From positions 117,093-181,092 of the forward strand of contig NZ_NMUN01000007.1 of the NCBI RefSeq assembly GCF_002812725.1: a DNA stretch of 64,000 bases, written 5' to 3'. Of this stretch, positions 55,161 through 62,191 are shown piece by piece. Positions within the stretch are counted from its first letter, which is position 1, and each line of letters starts with the position of its first letter. Under the pieces are notes generated by a model. That model saw only the letters and a list, made by a program, of their open reading frames with translations, was not told the DNA's origin and did no database searches. Both the position numbers and the translations under genes were made by a program. Origin of the DNA: Microbacterium sp. BR1. GTDB lineage: Bacteria > Actinomycetota > Actinomycetes > Actinomycetales > Microbacteriaceae.

Positions 55161-55498
55161 ACTCACGCGCCCGCGCGATGGCAGTCGACACGGGCACGTC
55201 GCTCGAGGCCGCACTCAGTCAAACCGAAACGCACACGACGACCGTGCGGGAACACATCGTCGCGATCTTGCGTGACGGCCCGATGACCGACGATGCGATC
55301 CGTGCCGCGTACGAGGTGCGCGTGCGGACGCACGACGCACCCATGGCCTCGCCCAGTTCCCTGCGTTCCCGTCGCTCGGAACTGTGCCGCAGTGGCACGG
55401 TGAGCGCTACTCGCCTAGAGGGCCGCTCGGACTTCGGGCGTCCCGCGACTGTGTGGGCTCTCACGATCGCGGCGAAGGAGACGAAGTGTCTCTTCTGA
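55157..55498 (+). CDS. Phage-type protein with winged-helix features, unknown function
   Basis: The 113-residue protein contains a segment TVREHIVAILRDGPMTDDAI and SPSSLRSRRSELCRSGTV that together look like a winged-helix DNA-binding domain, as found in many short prophage genes. It is translationally coupled to the excisionase-like gene. No specific family is recognised. Confidence 0.55.
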   Translation: MNSRARAMAVDTGTSLEAALSQTETHTTTVREHIVAILRDGPMTDDAIRAAYEVRVRTHDAPMASPSSLRSRRSELCRSGTVSATRLEGRSDFGRPATVWALTIAAKETKCLF

Positions 55499-55572
55499 CA
55501 GACCCTCGCAAGAAAAATGGCCCCGCCGAGGTGCAACTCGACGAGGCCCAAGCACCCACGAAAGGTACTCAA

Positions 55573-55941
55573 ATGAACACCACCACTATCGCACACCCCA
55601 CGGACCTCGAGCAGTGGGATCAGGTCGAAGCCGACTACCTCGCAGCACACCCGGAGATCCGGGCCTCGGTGCCGACGTGGGCCGAGACCATCGACATCGA
55701 AGCCATCGACGACGAACTCGAGGGCACGATTTTCAGCTTCCTCACTCGACAGGGCGAGGTCGAGTTGTACGGCTGTGGACGCCTGACAAACGGGGTCGTA
55801 CGGATCTCTGGCGAGCAGACGCCGAACCTCTACCTACCGAACGAGGTCGAGGTCTCGTCCGGTGACGACCTGAGAACGATCGCGCGGGACTTGCTTGCCA
55901 TGGCCGACATCTTCGACGGAACCTCGGAGGCGGGACGATGA
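55573..55941 (+). CDS. Hypothetical prophage protein, 122 residues
   Basis: An acidic protein starting MNTTTIAHPTDLEQWDQVEA with a predicted beta-rich middle (VELYGCGRLTNGVVRISGEQ) and an acidic helix at the end. AAAGG precedes ATG by seven bases, and the stop overlaps the next start (ATGA). I do not recognise the family. Its compactness and coupling suggest a real early-region prophage gene. Confidence 0.55.
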   Translation: MNTTTIAHPTDLEQWDQVEADYLAAHPEIRASVPTWAETIDIEAIDDELEGTIFSFLTRQGEVELYGCGRLTNGVVRISGEQTPNLYLPNEVEVSSGDDLRTIARDLLAMADIFDGTSEAGR

Positions 55942-56354
55942 GCACGTGCGAGGCTTCCTTTGACAAGAAATACCGCGACTACACCACACGCATTGCGCGC
56001 GACGCAACGACCGCGGCGCACTACGTCACCGTCGATGGCGCAGCAGCACGCCTCCACTACTTCATCTACCGGGTCCCGAGCCGCAAAGAGTTCGTGCTGC
56101 GGCACATGGCCGGATCCACACCCGCCGAGCGCGAGTCCGCCGAGCGCGTGCTGGCGCTTATGCCGGATGGTCGCTGGGCGCGCTACAGGCCTAAGTGTTG
56201 GTTCAAGTATCGAACGCCGGCTGGTCACTACTGCTGGCGGGTTTCGCTGGGCAGGTTCCTCGACGATCCGGTTGTGCAGCTCGAACTCGAGATGATGATC
56301 GACCGGTACGCCGACGATCTCGCGCAACGCCTATGGGAAGTCGGTTCGTCGTGA
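55938..56354 (+). CDS. Hypothetical prophage protein, 138 residues
   Basis: A mixed-charge protein with FDKKYRDYTTRIARDATTAA at the start and KCWFKYRTPAGHYCWRVSLG in the middle; two cysteines near aromatic residues might bind metal, though no finger motif is complete. Coupled to the gene before it. No family recognised. Confidence 0.55.
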   Translation: MSTCEASFDKKYRDYTTRIARDATTAAHYVTVDGAAARLHYFIYRVPSRKEFVLRHMAGSTPAERESAERVLALMPDGRWARYRPKCWFKYRTPAGHYCWRVSLGRFLDDPVVQLELEMMIDRYADDLAQRLWEVGSS

Positions 56355-56369
56355 CAAGTCAGCGTGCCC

Positions 56370-56579
56370 TCACGTCGCGCCTGCTCGGGTCTGGACACGG
56401 TTGCGCTGCACCCACGCAAGGACCTCGGCGCGGTCGTAGAGGACGACCTTCCCGCGCTCGCCAGTCGGCTTGAAATACGGGGGATCAAGGCGCTGCTTAC
56501 GGCGAGATTCGAGGATCTCCTCGGTCATACCCGGCAATAACTCGCAAACCTGAGCGGGAGAAAGATAGGTCGGCATCAT
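56370..56579 (-). CDS. Small HTH_17 DNA-binding protein
   Basis: The 69-residue product reads MMPTYLSPAQVCELLPGMTE followed by LDPPYFKPTGERGKVVLYDR and AEVLAWVQRN, a helix-turn-helix adaptor of the excisionase/AlpA type. It is on the strand opposite to its neighbours. Codon use and motif support it; a ribosome site is not obvious. Confidence 0.6.
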   Translation of the reverse strand: MMPTYLSPAQVCELLPGMTEEILESRRKQRLDPPYFKPTGERGKVVLYDRAEVLAWVQRNRVQTRAGAT

Positions 56580-56956
56580 CGGCCCATCTTCGCGCGCGAT
56601 GGACCTCACAAACACCCGCGGTCACTAGCCGCCCCGCGTCCAAATCTCGGCCATCGTGCCGACATCGCCCCCGCCTTCAATGACAAGTCACACACGAAAG
56701 AGAGACATGACCATGAGCAGGAACCACGGATCCAAACACACCGACCCCACATCGCGTCTCGTGGAATCGACCGCGATCGTTCATCGCCGCTGGCTGCTTT
56801 GCGTCGGCATCATGCTCGGGATCAGCATCGGCGTCGGCGTGACACACGTCATGCCGTACACATGGTGGTCGTACGCCGTGATCGCCACGGGGATCGCAGC
56901 GGTCTTAGTGAATCGGCCTGACTTTCGTTCCGTTCTTCAAGCAAGGATGGAACACG

Positions 56957-57262
56957 ATGAACAGGAAGTATTCGCCGGAGATGCGTGAGCGGGCGTTGCG
57001 GATGCTCGCGGAGACGCGGCCGTCGCACCCGACGATGATGAGCGCGGTTAGGCATGTGGCTGGGCTGCTGGGGATGAGCCCGGAGACGTTGCGACTGTGG
57101 CAGCGCCGGGCCGAGGTCGACGCCGGTGTCAAGCCCGGGCTGACGACGGACGCGGCGGTGGAGATCAAGCGGCTGCAGAAGGAGAACGCCGAACTGCGCA
57201 AGGCCAACGAGATCCTCAAGGCTGCGAGCGTGTTTTTCGCGAAGGAGCTCGACCGCCCCTGA
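56957..57262 (+). CDS. IS3-family transposase orfA
   Basis: The 101-residue protein has the transposase 8 helix-turn-helix (KYSPEMRERALRMLAETRP, then LLGMSPETLRLWQRRAEVDA) and a leucine-zipper-like tail (EIKRLQKENAELRKANEILK). A run of five T (57233-57237) near the end, in GTGTTTTTCGCG, is a likely -1 slippery site for making the fused OrfAB transposase. The frame then ends at TGA 57260-57262. Confidence 0.9.
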   Translation: MNRKYSPEMRERALRMLAETRPSHPTMMSAVRHVAGLLGMSPETLRLWQRRAEVDAGVKPGLTTDAAVEIKRLQKENAELRKANEILKAASVFFAKELDRP

Positions 57263-57267
57263 CCGAG

Positions 57268-58194
57268 ATGGTCCGGTTCATCGATGAACACAGGGATCGT
57301 TTCGGGGTCGAGCTCATCTGCCGGGTCCTCAAACCGGCAGTCCAGGGCTTCCTCACCGCGCGCGGCTACCGCGCCGCTGTCAGCCGTGCGGCGTCAGCGA
57401 GGCAGCTGCGCGACGACCTGCTGGTGCCGGAGGTCGCTCGCCTACATGCGGAGAACTACGGCGTCTACGGACGCCGGAAGATGCACGCACTCATGCGGCG
57501 GCAAGGGTGGGAGATCGGTCGCGATCAGACCGAACGGCTCATGCGGCTCGCCGGGGTGGAGGGCGTGAAGCGGTCCAAGCGGATGTTCACGACGAAGTCC
57601 GACCCGGCAGCGGAGAAGCCGAAGGATCTCGTGCAACGCCGGTTCACTGCCCCCGGCCCGCGCCGCCTCTGGGTCGCTGACGTGACATACGTCGCAACAT
57701 GGTCCGGGTTCGCGTATGTCGCGTTCGTCACCGATGTCTATTCGCGTCGCATCGTGGGCTGGAACGTCGCAGCCACGCTCAAGTCCGACATCCTGCCACT
57801 ACGGGCGCTCGATATGGCCGCCTGGGACGCCGGCGGACGCCTCGACGGCCTGGTTCATCACGCCGATCACGGATCGAACTACCTCGCCGTGGTCTACACC
57901 GATCGGATCGAGGAACTCGGCGCGAAACCCTCCACCGGGACCGTCGGCGACTCGTTCGACAACGCCCTCGCGGAGGCGGTCAACGGTCTCTACAAGACCG
58001 AGCTGATCCGTCAGCGCGGCCCCTGGCGAACCGTCGAGCAGGTCGAGCTAGCAACCCTTGAGTACGTGTGGTGGTGGAACAATCAGCGCCTCCACGGCGA
58101 GCTCGACATGCGCACCCCGATCGAGGTCGAAGACGCGTACTACGCTGACCTGGAATCAGCCAATCCGGCACCTGCTGGACAAGGCTCCCGATAG
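57268..58194 (+). CDS. IS3-family transposase orfB, DDE integrase domain
   Basis: The frame is open well before ATG 57268 and is expressed mainly as the OrfAB fusion. The rve integrase core shows the three catalytic acids: Asp in RRLWVADVTYVATWSG, Asp in LVHHADHGSNYLAVVY, and Glu in FDNALAEAVNGLYKTEL. HTH_21-like YGVYGRRKMHALMRRQGWEI precedes it. All key residues are present, so the element may still be active. Confidence 0.92.
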   Translation: MVRFIDEHRDRFGVELICRVLKPAVQGFLTARGYRAAVSRAASARQLRDDLLVPEVARLHAENYGVYGRRKMHALMRRQGWEIGRDQTERLMRLAGVEGVKRSKRMFTTKSDPAAEKPKDLVQRRFTAPGPRRLWVADVTYVATWSGFAYVAFVTDVYSRRIVGWNVAATLKSDILPLRALDMAAWDAGGRLDGLVHHADHGSNYLAVVYTDRIEELGAKPSTGTVGDSFDNALAEAVNGLYKTELIRQRGPWRTVEQVELATLEYVWWWNNQRLHGELDMRTPIEVEDAYYADLESANPAPAGQGSR

Positions 58195-58454
58195 GAACGA
58201 AAGTCAGGCCGATTCATAGCGGAGATGGGAGCAGCCGTCTGGTGGTCCCGGCTCGTGTGGAACCTCGACGAGTTCGCGCGAGCACGAACCGAAGCGACCT
58301 CGACCACCGGCACGCAATCCACCGACTGAATTACCCCGATGGGCCTCGCCGGGCGACCGCCCACCCACGAGGACCCCCACCGCACCGCAGGTGACGATGA
58401 GAACTTCCGTGGCGGGGCGAACGTTCGGCCCTCGCGCGCGCGCGAAGCGCGGTG

Positions 58455-58883
58455 TCAGATGGGTTCGCCTTTCATCGTGAACCCGAATCCTTCGGCGAGA
58501 CGTCCGAGCATCGATTCGGCTTGCGCGAGACCGGGTTCGCCGTCTACGAGTTCGAGGCGGGTGACGCGTTCAAGGTAGTTGGTGAGTGCGACGGAGTAGT
58601 CGCGTTGGTCCCGCGCTGGGGTGTCTTCGGTCTGTTCGAGGCGGTCGAGGACGGTGTCGACCTGGTCGTAGAGGCGTTCGATGATCTGGCTTCGCCGGGC
58701 GGCACGGTCGACTTGCGACGCCCGGGTGGCGTTCTCGGTCTTGGTGCGGTCAAAGCTGAGGCCCTCTTTGGCTGCCCATTCGGACACGGTCGACTTGGCT
58801 ACGTTGAGGCTGCGGGCGATGCCGCTGCAGGAGAAGCCTTGACTGTGCAGGTACTTGGCCCGCTCGTGGTCGAGGGCGGTCAC
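58455..58883 (-). CDS. Helix-turn-helix phage protein, possibly small terminase-like
   Basis: The 142-residue protein opens with a homeodomain-like HTH (YLHSQGFSCSGIARSLNVAK, STVSEWAAKEGLSF) followed by helical segments (SQIIERLYDQVDTVLDRLEQ). Such a layout occurs in phage small terminase subunits and in transposon resolvers' HTH parts. No large terminase is nearby, so the role is unassigned. GTG start overlaps the preceding stop (GTGA). Confidence 0.6.
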   Translation of the reverse strand: MTALDHERAKYLHSQGFSCSGIARSLNVAKSTVSEWAAKEGLSFDRTKTENATRASQVDRAARRSQIIERLYDQVDTVLDRLEQTEDTPARDQRDYSVALTNYLERVTRLELVDGEPGLAQAESMLGRLAEGFGFTMKGEPI

Positions 58884-59104
58884 TTGTGTTCCCGGACGAT
58901 CTGCGCGAGCGTCCGCTTCGCCCTCCGCCCCAGATCCTTGTAGATCAGGAGACGAGACGCGGCGGTCTCTTCGTCGGTGAAGTGCTCTTCGGCGCTCGCT
59001 ACGTCGATCTCCGCGAGCTTGGATGCGAGCCATGCGCTGAGTTCTTGGTCGGCGTCGACAAATGCGCGTGAGCGTGCCGAGGCTTCGGTCTTGGTCAGGG
59101 CCAT
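58880..59104 (-). CDS. Hypothetical phage protein, 74 residues
   Basis: A highly charged helical protein (SRAFVDADQELSAWLASKLA, then HFTDEETAASRLLIYKDLGR). It is coupled to the HTH gene downstream, and the ATG follows AGGAGAAAC. No family is recognised. The 103-bp gap upstream holds no other gene. Confidence 0.55.
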   Translation of the reverse strand: MALTKTEASARSRAFVDADQELSAWLASKLAEIDVASAEEHFTDEETAASRLLIYKDLGRRAKRTLAQIVREHK

Positions 59105-59207
59105 GTTTCTCCTATGTTCGGCCGCGGTTTAGTGCGGCGGTGAAGTCGGCCCTGCTTCCGACACTTCCATGATGACAGTTGTAAGGGGGCACGGTTGTGG
59201 CCGGCCA

Positions 59208-59969
59208 TCAGTCGACCTCGTCGATCTTCCGCGCGCGCCCAGGCTGGATCGCGTCGCGCGCTATCAACTTGCCGCCGAGAACATCGTCGTACGCCGCGTA
59301 GACGGGCTGGACGTCCAGTCCCTGGCGGAAGCTGCGGAACTCAGGCGATGCAACGATCTCCTCATCGCTCGCGTGCATCAGCAGCGAGGCTTCGGGGGGG
59401 CGCTTCCCCTGCTCGATGCGCTTCGCAACGTCACGTTTCCATAGCGTCACCTCTTGAGCGGTCTGGTTCTCCTCTAGGTCATCTCGCCACGCCTCGAATC
59501 GTGCTCTGAGTTGCTCCCGGTTGGTCGCGTCGTTGAGGTACTGCTGCGCGTTACCCACCGCGACCGCGTATGCGATCCAAGCCTTCTGAGCGGTCTCGAG
59601 GGCGTCGATCGCGGCCACCATCGCCGCATGTGTTTCGAGTTGCGCGACCCCGCCTTCCGGAAGGAGCAGTTCTGCCACGGTCACGCCGAAGACCTTCGCG
59701 AAGGCGAGGAGTTCATCGATTGTGATCTTCCGGCGTCCGTTTCCTGCAGCCGAGTTTTCGATCTTCCACAGCGTGGTTCGATCCGTGGTCCATCCGACGT
59801 CCTGCAACCGGCGTGCGAGCTCGGTGTGTGTGAGGGGGTTGGGGTTGCCCGCAGCATCCCTGTGCGACTCGCGCAGGGACTTGATGCGCTCCGGTAGGCG
59901 CTGTTCGGCGGATCCCGGGGTCGCGGTGATCAGCGCAGCGACTTCGCGCCAGCTCGGCTCTGTGTTCAT
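59208..59969 (-). CDS. XRE-family transcriptional regulator, second phage repressor candidate
   Basis: The 253-residue protein has a Cro/CI-type helix-turn-helix at about residues 25-85 (LTHTELARRLQDVGWTTDRT, TLWKIENSAAGNGRRKITID, ELLAFAKVFGVTVAELLLPE), then a helical domain of unknown fold. It is divergent from a small HTH gene with a dyad in the gap, the usual arrangement of a repressor/Cro switch. This is the second such switch in the element. Confidence 0.8.
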   Translation of the reverse strand: MNTEPSWREVAALITATPGSAEQRLPERIKSLRESHRDAAGNPNPLTHTELARRLQDVGWTTDRTTLWKIENSAAGNGRRKITIDELLAFAKVFGVTVAELLLPEGGVAQLETHAAMVAAIDALETAQKAWIAYAVAVGNAQQYLNDATNREQLRARFEAWRDDLEENQTAQEVTLWKRDVAKRIEQGKRPPEASLLMHASDEEIVASPEFRSFRQGLDVQPVYAAYDDVLGGKLIARDAIQPGRARKIDEVD

Positions 59970-59988
59970 GATTGCTCCGTTCCAAACT

Positions 59989-60007
59989 CGCTACTTTCAG
60001 CGTAGCG
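59989..60007. promoter_or_regulatory. Dyad operator between the XRE repressor and a small HTH gene
   Basis: CGCTAC-TTTCAGC-GTAGCG is a perfect 6-bp inverted repeat in the 90-bp divergent gap, 20 bp from the repressor start. It is a natural operator for the XRE protein. Confidence 0.55.
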
Positions 60008-60059
60008 CATTCAGAGCACAGTCGCGCGACACTGGAGGAACAAACGAAGGGAGCAAGCA

Positions 60060-60287
60060 GTGAGCATCGCCGAAGACGCAATCGCCTTGCGACTGATCGA
60101 CCCGCCTCGGGCGCGGGAGATCCGTGAGCGCGCCAAGCTGCCTGGCTCTTGGATTGCCATGGAGCTACGAGTCGACCCCTACACCGTCCGCCGCTGGGAG
60201 ACCGGAGCCAGTCGTCCACGTGGACGCATGCGGCTCCGGTACGCACGTCTCCTTGCCCAGCTGAACGAAATCAACGAAGCGGCATGA
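60060..60287 (+). CDS. Small XRE-type helix-turn-helix protein (Cro-like)
   Basis: The 75-residue protein contains AREIRERAKLPGSWIAMELR and VDPYTVRRWETGASRPRGRM, an XRE DNA-binding fold that fills the whole length. GTG start has GGGAGCAAGCA upstream. Divergent from the repressor, it would act as Cro-like antagonist or as a replication accessory. Its stop overlaps the next start. Confidence 0.75.
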   Translation: MSIAEDAIALRLIDPPRAREIRERAKLPGSWIAMELRVDPYTVRRWETGASRPRGRMRLRYARLLAQLNEINEAA

Positions 60288-60607
60288 GCATCGCTGCGTC
60301 GTCGCCAGGACTGGCCCGCGTCACACCCATAGGGCGACGTGCGGCCACGGTCGACGAGATCCTCACCCAGTCGCGCGACCCTCACGAACTCCCCGCCGAG
60401 CTACACGACCTCTGGCGTGACGGGTTTCACGCGGGAGCGGCAGCGATGCGCGCACAGCGCGACCAGGCCGAAGCCGCGGCGGACTACTGGTACCTCCGCG
60501 CGAACCACTCCGCCACACAGATCCGCGAGATGCAACTGCGGGCGATGGATGAAGGGTGGCGCGTGTACTGGCGGACCGGGATGCCTACCGAGGCGGTGCC
60601 CGAGTGA
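60284..60607 (+). CDS. Hypothetical phage protein, 107 residues
   Basis: A helical protein (DEILTQSRDPHELPAELHDL and GFHAGAAAMRAQRDQAEAAA) coupled on both sides by overlapping stop-start codons (ATGA before, GTGA after). It resembles the small helical proteins that precede primase or helicase genes in actinophages. No family is recognised. Confidence 0.6.
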   Translation: MSIAASSPGLARVTPIGRRAATVDEILTQSRDPHELPAELHDLWRDGFHAGAAAMRAQRDQAEAAADYWYLRANHSATQIREMQLRAMDEGWRVYWRTGMPTEAVPE

Positions 60608-61659
60608 CCAAGGAACAGGAAGCCGACCGCCCGGATCGCTATGTCGATGTCGAGGCGATCCTCAACGGGACGTTCACGGCTCCACAGACATCGATCGGCG
60701 GGCGCAGGAGCGACGGTGTACCGCTGCTGTACGCCGCAGCTGTGAACGTCCTGCTCGGTGCCCCAGAAGCCGGGAAAACGCTCGTGGCCGGCGCGATGGC
60801 TGCAGACGAACTCTTCACCGAGGGCCGGGTGCTGTGGGTCGACCTCGACCACAACGGGGCACCCGCGATCCTCACCCGGTTCCGCCAGTACGGAGTCGCG
60901 GCCGAGACGCTCATCGACCCTTCCCGGTTCCGGCTGTCCATCCCGGAGGACGCGGAAACGGTGATGGCTGTCGTGAAGGACGCGACGACATGGAACCCGA
61001 CTCTCGCGGTAGTCGACAGTATCGGTGAGCTCCTCCCCCTCTTTGGGGCCTCGAGCAACGACAGCGACGACTACACCCGAGTCCACCGGGCCGTCCTCAC
61101 CGCTCTCGCCCGGACGGGTACAGGGGTTCTCGCGATCGACCACGAGGCCAAGGGCACCGACTCACGCAACTACGGAGCCACCGGCACCATGGCGAAGAAA
61201 CGGGCCGTAGACGGTGCGCTGATCCGCGTGACGAACGTCTCCCCGTTCACTCCGGGGCGTGGTGGAGAAGCTCAACTCTCGATCGTGAAGGACCGCCACG
61301 GGGCACTCCGTGCGATCTCCACGGCTTCACGGGAACCGATCGTTTGCAACTTCACCCTCGACTCGCGCGGCGACGCGCTGCTCGCTAGGTTCCCTGCTCC
61401 TATGCAAGTGCATGTTCCCCGGTCCGATTTGGACGAACTGCACCGGCTTGTTCCCCCGCCCTCCTCTGTGCGTGATGTGAAGGAGCGGATGAGGTGGGGC
61501 GGAACGCGTGCGACCAGGGCTTTTCAGGAGTTCAAGGGTGTTCCCGGAACACCGGGGAACGTTCCGGGAACGGGTGACGAGTGGAGTGTTCCCGTGTTCC
61601 CCGTCTCTATAGACGGGGAACGGGGAACGCTCGTCGGGAACCACGGGGGTGCGTCATGA
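60604..61659 (+). CDS. RecA/RepA-like AAA ATPase, prophage replication protein
   Basis: The 351-residue protein has Walker A LLGAPEAGKTLVAGAMAADE, a beta strand with VLWVDLDHNGAPAI, Walker B NPTLAVVDSIGELLPLFGAS, and GVLAIDHEAKGTDSRNYGAT. This is the hexameric RepA/DnaB-type helicase fold found in phage and plasmid replication proteins. The last 100 codons are packed with GGAAC and GTTCC pentamers, giving the odd sequence KGVPGTPGNVPGTGDEWSVP. The GTG start overlaps the preceding stop. Confidence 0.82.
   Translation: MTKEQEADRPDRYVDVEAILNGTFTAPQTSIGGRRSDGVPLLYAAAVNVLLGAPEAGKTLVAGAMAADELFTEGRVLWVDLDHNGAPAILTRFRQYGVAAETLIDPSRFRLSIPEDAETVMAVVKDATTWNPTLAVVDSIGELLPLFGASSNDSDDYTRVHRAVLTALARTGTGVLAIDHEAKGTDSRNYGATGTMAKKRAVDGALIRVTNVSPFTPGRGGEAQLSIVKDRHGALRAISTASREPIVCNFTLDSRGDALLARFPAPMQVHVPRSDLDELHRLVPPPSSVRDVKERMRWGGTRATRAFQEFKGVPGTPGNVPGTGDEWSVPVFPVSIDGERGTLVGNHGGAS
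61501..61641. repeat. Cluster of GGAAC/GTTCC pentamers with an 11-bp dyad, origin-like
   Basis: Within 141 bp there are about eleven GGAAC or GTTCC pentamers, at 61501, 61540, 61546, 61556, 61561, 61567, 61588, 61596, 61617, 61624 and 61637. The strongest structure is GTTCCCCGTCT (61596-61606), CTAT, AGACGGGGAAC (61611-61621), a perfect 11-bp inverted repeat with an AT centre. The cluster lies inside the end of the helicase-like gene and looks like an iteron-type replication origin. Confidence 0.55.
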
Positions 61660-61826
61660 GAAATCCGGTTGCCGCGATCGCCAATCACTACACCTGCCCC
61701 GACTGCCTCAACGACGGGCACCTCACTCAACTCGACACCGGCGTCTGGGTTCTGACCGTCCTGCACGACCCCACATGCCCGTTCCTCGCCCAGCGGAAAC
61801 AGGCCCAGAACGGAGCACGCTCATGA
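61656..61826 (+). CDS. Small cysteine-containing phage protein, 56 residues
   Basis: The protein reads MRNPVAAIANHYTCPDCLND and VLHDPTCPFLAQRKQAQ; a CPDC knuckle, a histidine and another cysteine could bind zinc. Overlapping starts and stops with both neighbours (ATGA) make it part of the replication operon. No named family is recognised. Confidence 0.6.
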   Translation: MRNPVAAIANHYTCPDCLNDGHLTQLDTGVWVLTVLHDPTCPFLAQRKQAQNGARS

Positions 61827-62191
61827 CCGACATCGACGATCAAGTCGCGGCATTCGCGGCACAACTCGACGACCTCGCCGCAGTCGAACCGCAGCAGATC
61901 CTCAACGACGTCGACCGCCTCTCAACGGCGATCATCACCGCCCCCGACTGGTTGATGGCATCAGCGGAGATCCGGGAGACGCTCGACCGGTTCCCCGATG
62001 ACGAGGACTACGCACACGGGGTCATCCTGGGGGCAATCATCCGCCTCACGCTCCACCTGACGCTCACCGCGGACCTATCCACCCTCCCGGGCGAAGAGGG
62101 GCTGCTGCGTCGCCTCCAGGCTGTCGCCTCAGCGTGCAGGGGGCTCGGGATTCACACACCAGGCGGCGCTGTGTTCTTCGGGGGTGTGTGA
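61823..62191 (+). CDS. Hypothetical phage protein, 122 residues
   Basis: An acidic helical protein (QVAAFAAQLDDLAAVEPQQI, ETLDRFPDDEDYAHGVILGA, IIRLTLHLTLTADLSTLPGE). It is coupled on both sides and directly precedes the tape-measure gene. It could be a tail-assembly chaperone by position, but shows no chaperone frameshift motif, so it is left unassigned. Confidence 0.55.
   Translation: MTDIDDQVAAFAAQLDDLAAVEPQQILNDVDRLSTAIITAPDWLMASAEIRETLDRFPDDEDYAHGVILGAIIRLTLHLTLTADLSTLPGEEGLLRRLQAVASACRGLGIHTPGGAVFFGGV

Larger units (their letters stand above)
56909..58216 (+). mobile_element. IS3-family insertion sequence, complete, 1308 bp
   Basis: The ends are perfect 23-bp inverted repeats (left 56909-56931, right 58194-58216) beginning TGAATCGGCC and ending in CA, flanked by a 3-bp TAG target duplication (56906-56908 and 58217-58219). 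It encodes two overlapping frames, orfA and orfB, linked by a probable -1 frameshift. Repeat length, duplication size and gene layout are those of the IS3 family. Confidence 0.93.
56707..58329 (+). pseudogene. Small membrane-protein gene interrupted by the IS element
   Basis: The 5' part (67 codons from ATG 56707) starts MTMSRNHGSKHTDPTSRL and has two hydrophobic stretches (LLCVGIMLGISIGVGVTHV and YAVIATGIAAVL). The element inserts after TTAG. If it and one TAG copy are removed, the frame continues directly through AEMGAAVWWSRLVWNLDEFA to a stop at 58327, giving a 103-residue protein. The exact frame continuity shows the insertion is recent. Function is unknown; a two-helix membrane protein in a prophage early region might affect superinfection or the membrane. 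Confidence 0.8.

Noticed and set aside
57233..57268. Change of frame between the two IS transposase genes as a disabling mutation
   Set aside because: A -1 frameshift at a T run between orfA and orfB is normal expression control in IS3-family elements, and both parts are intact.
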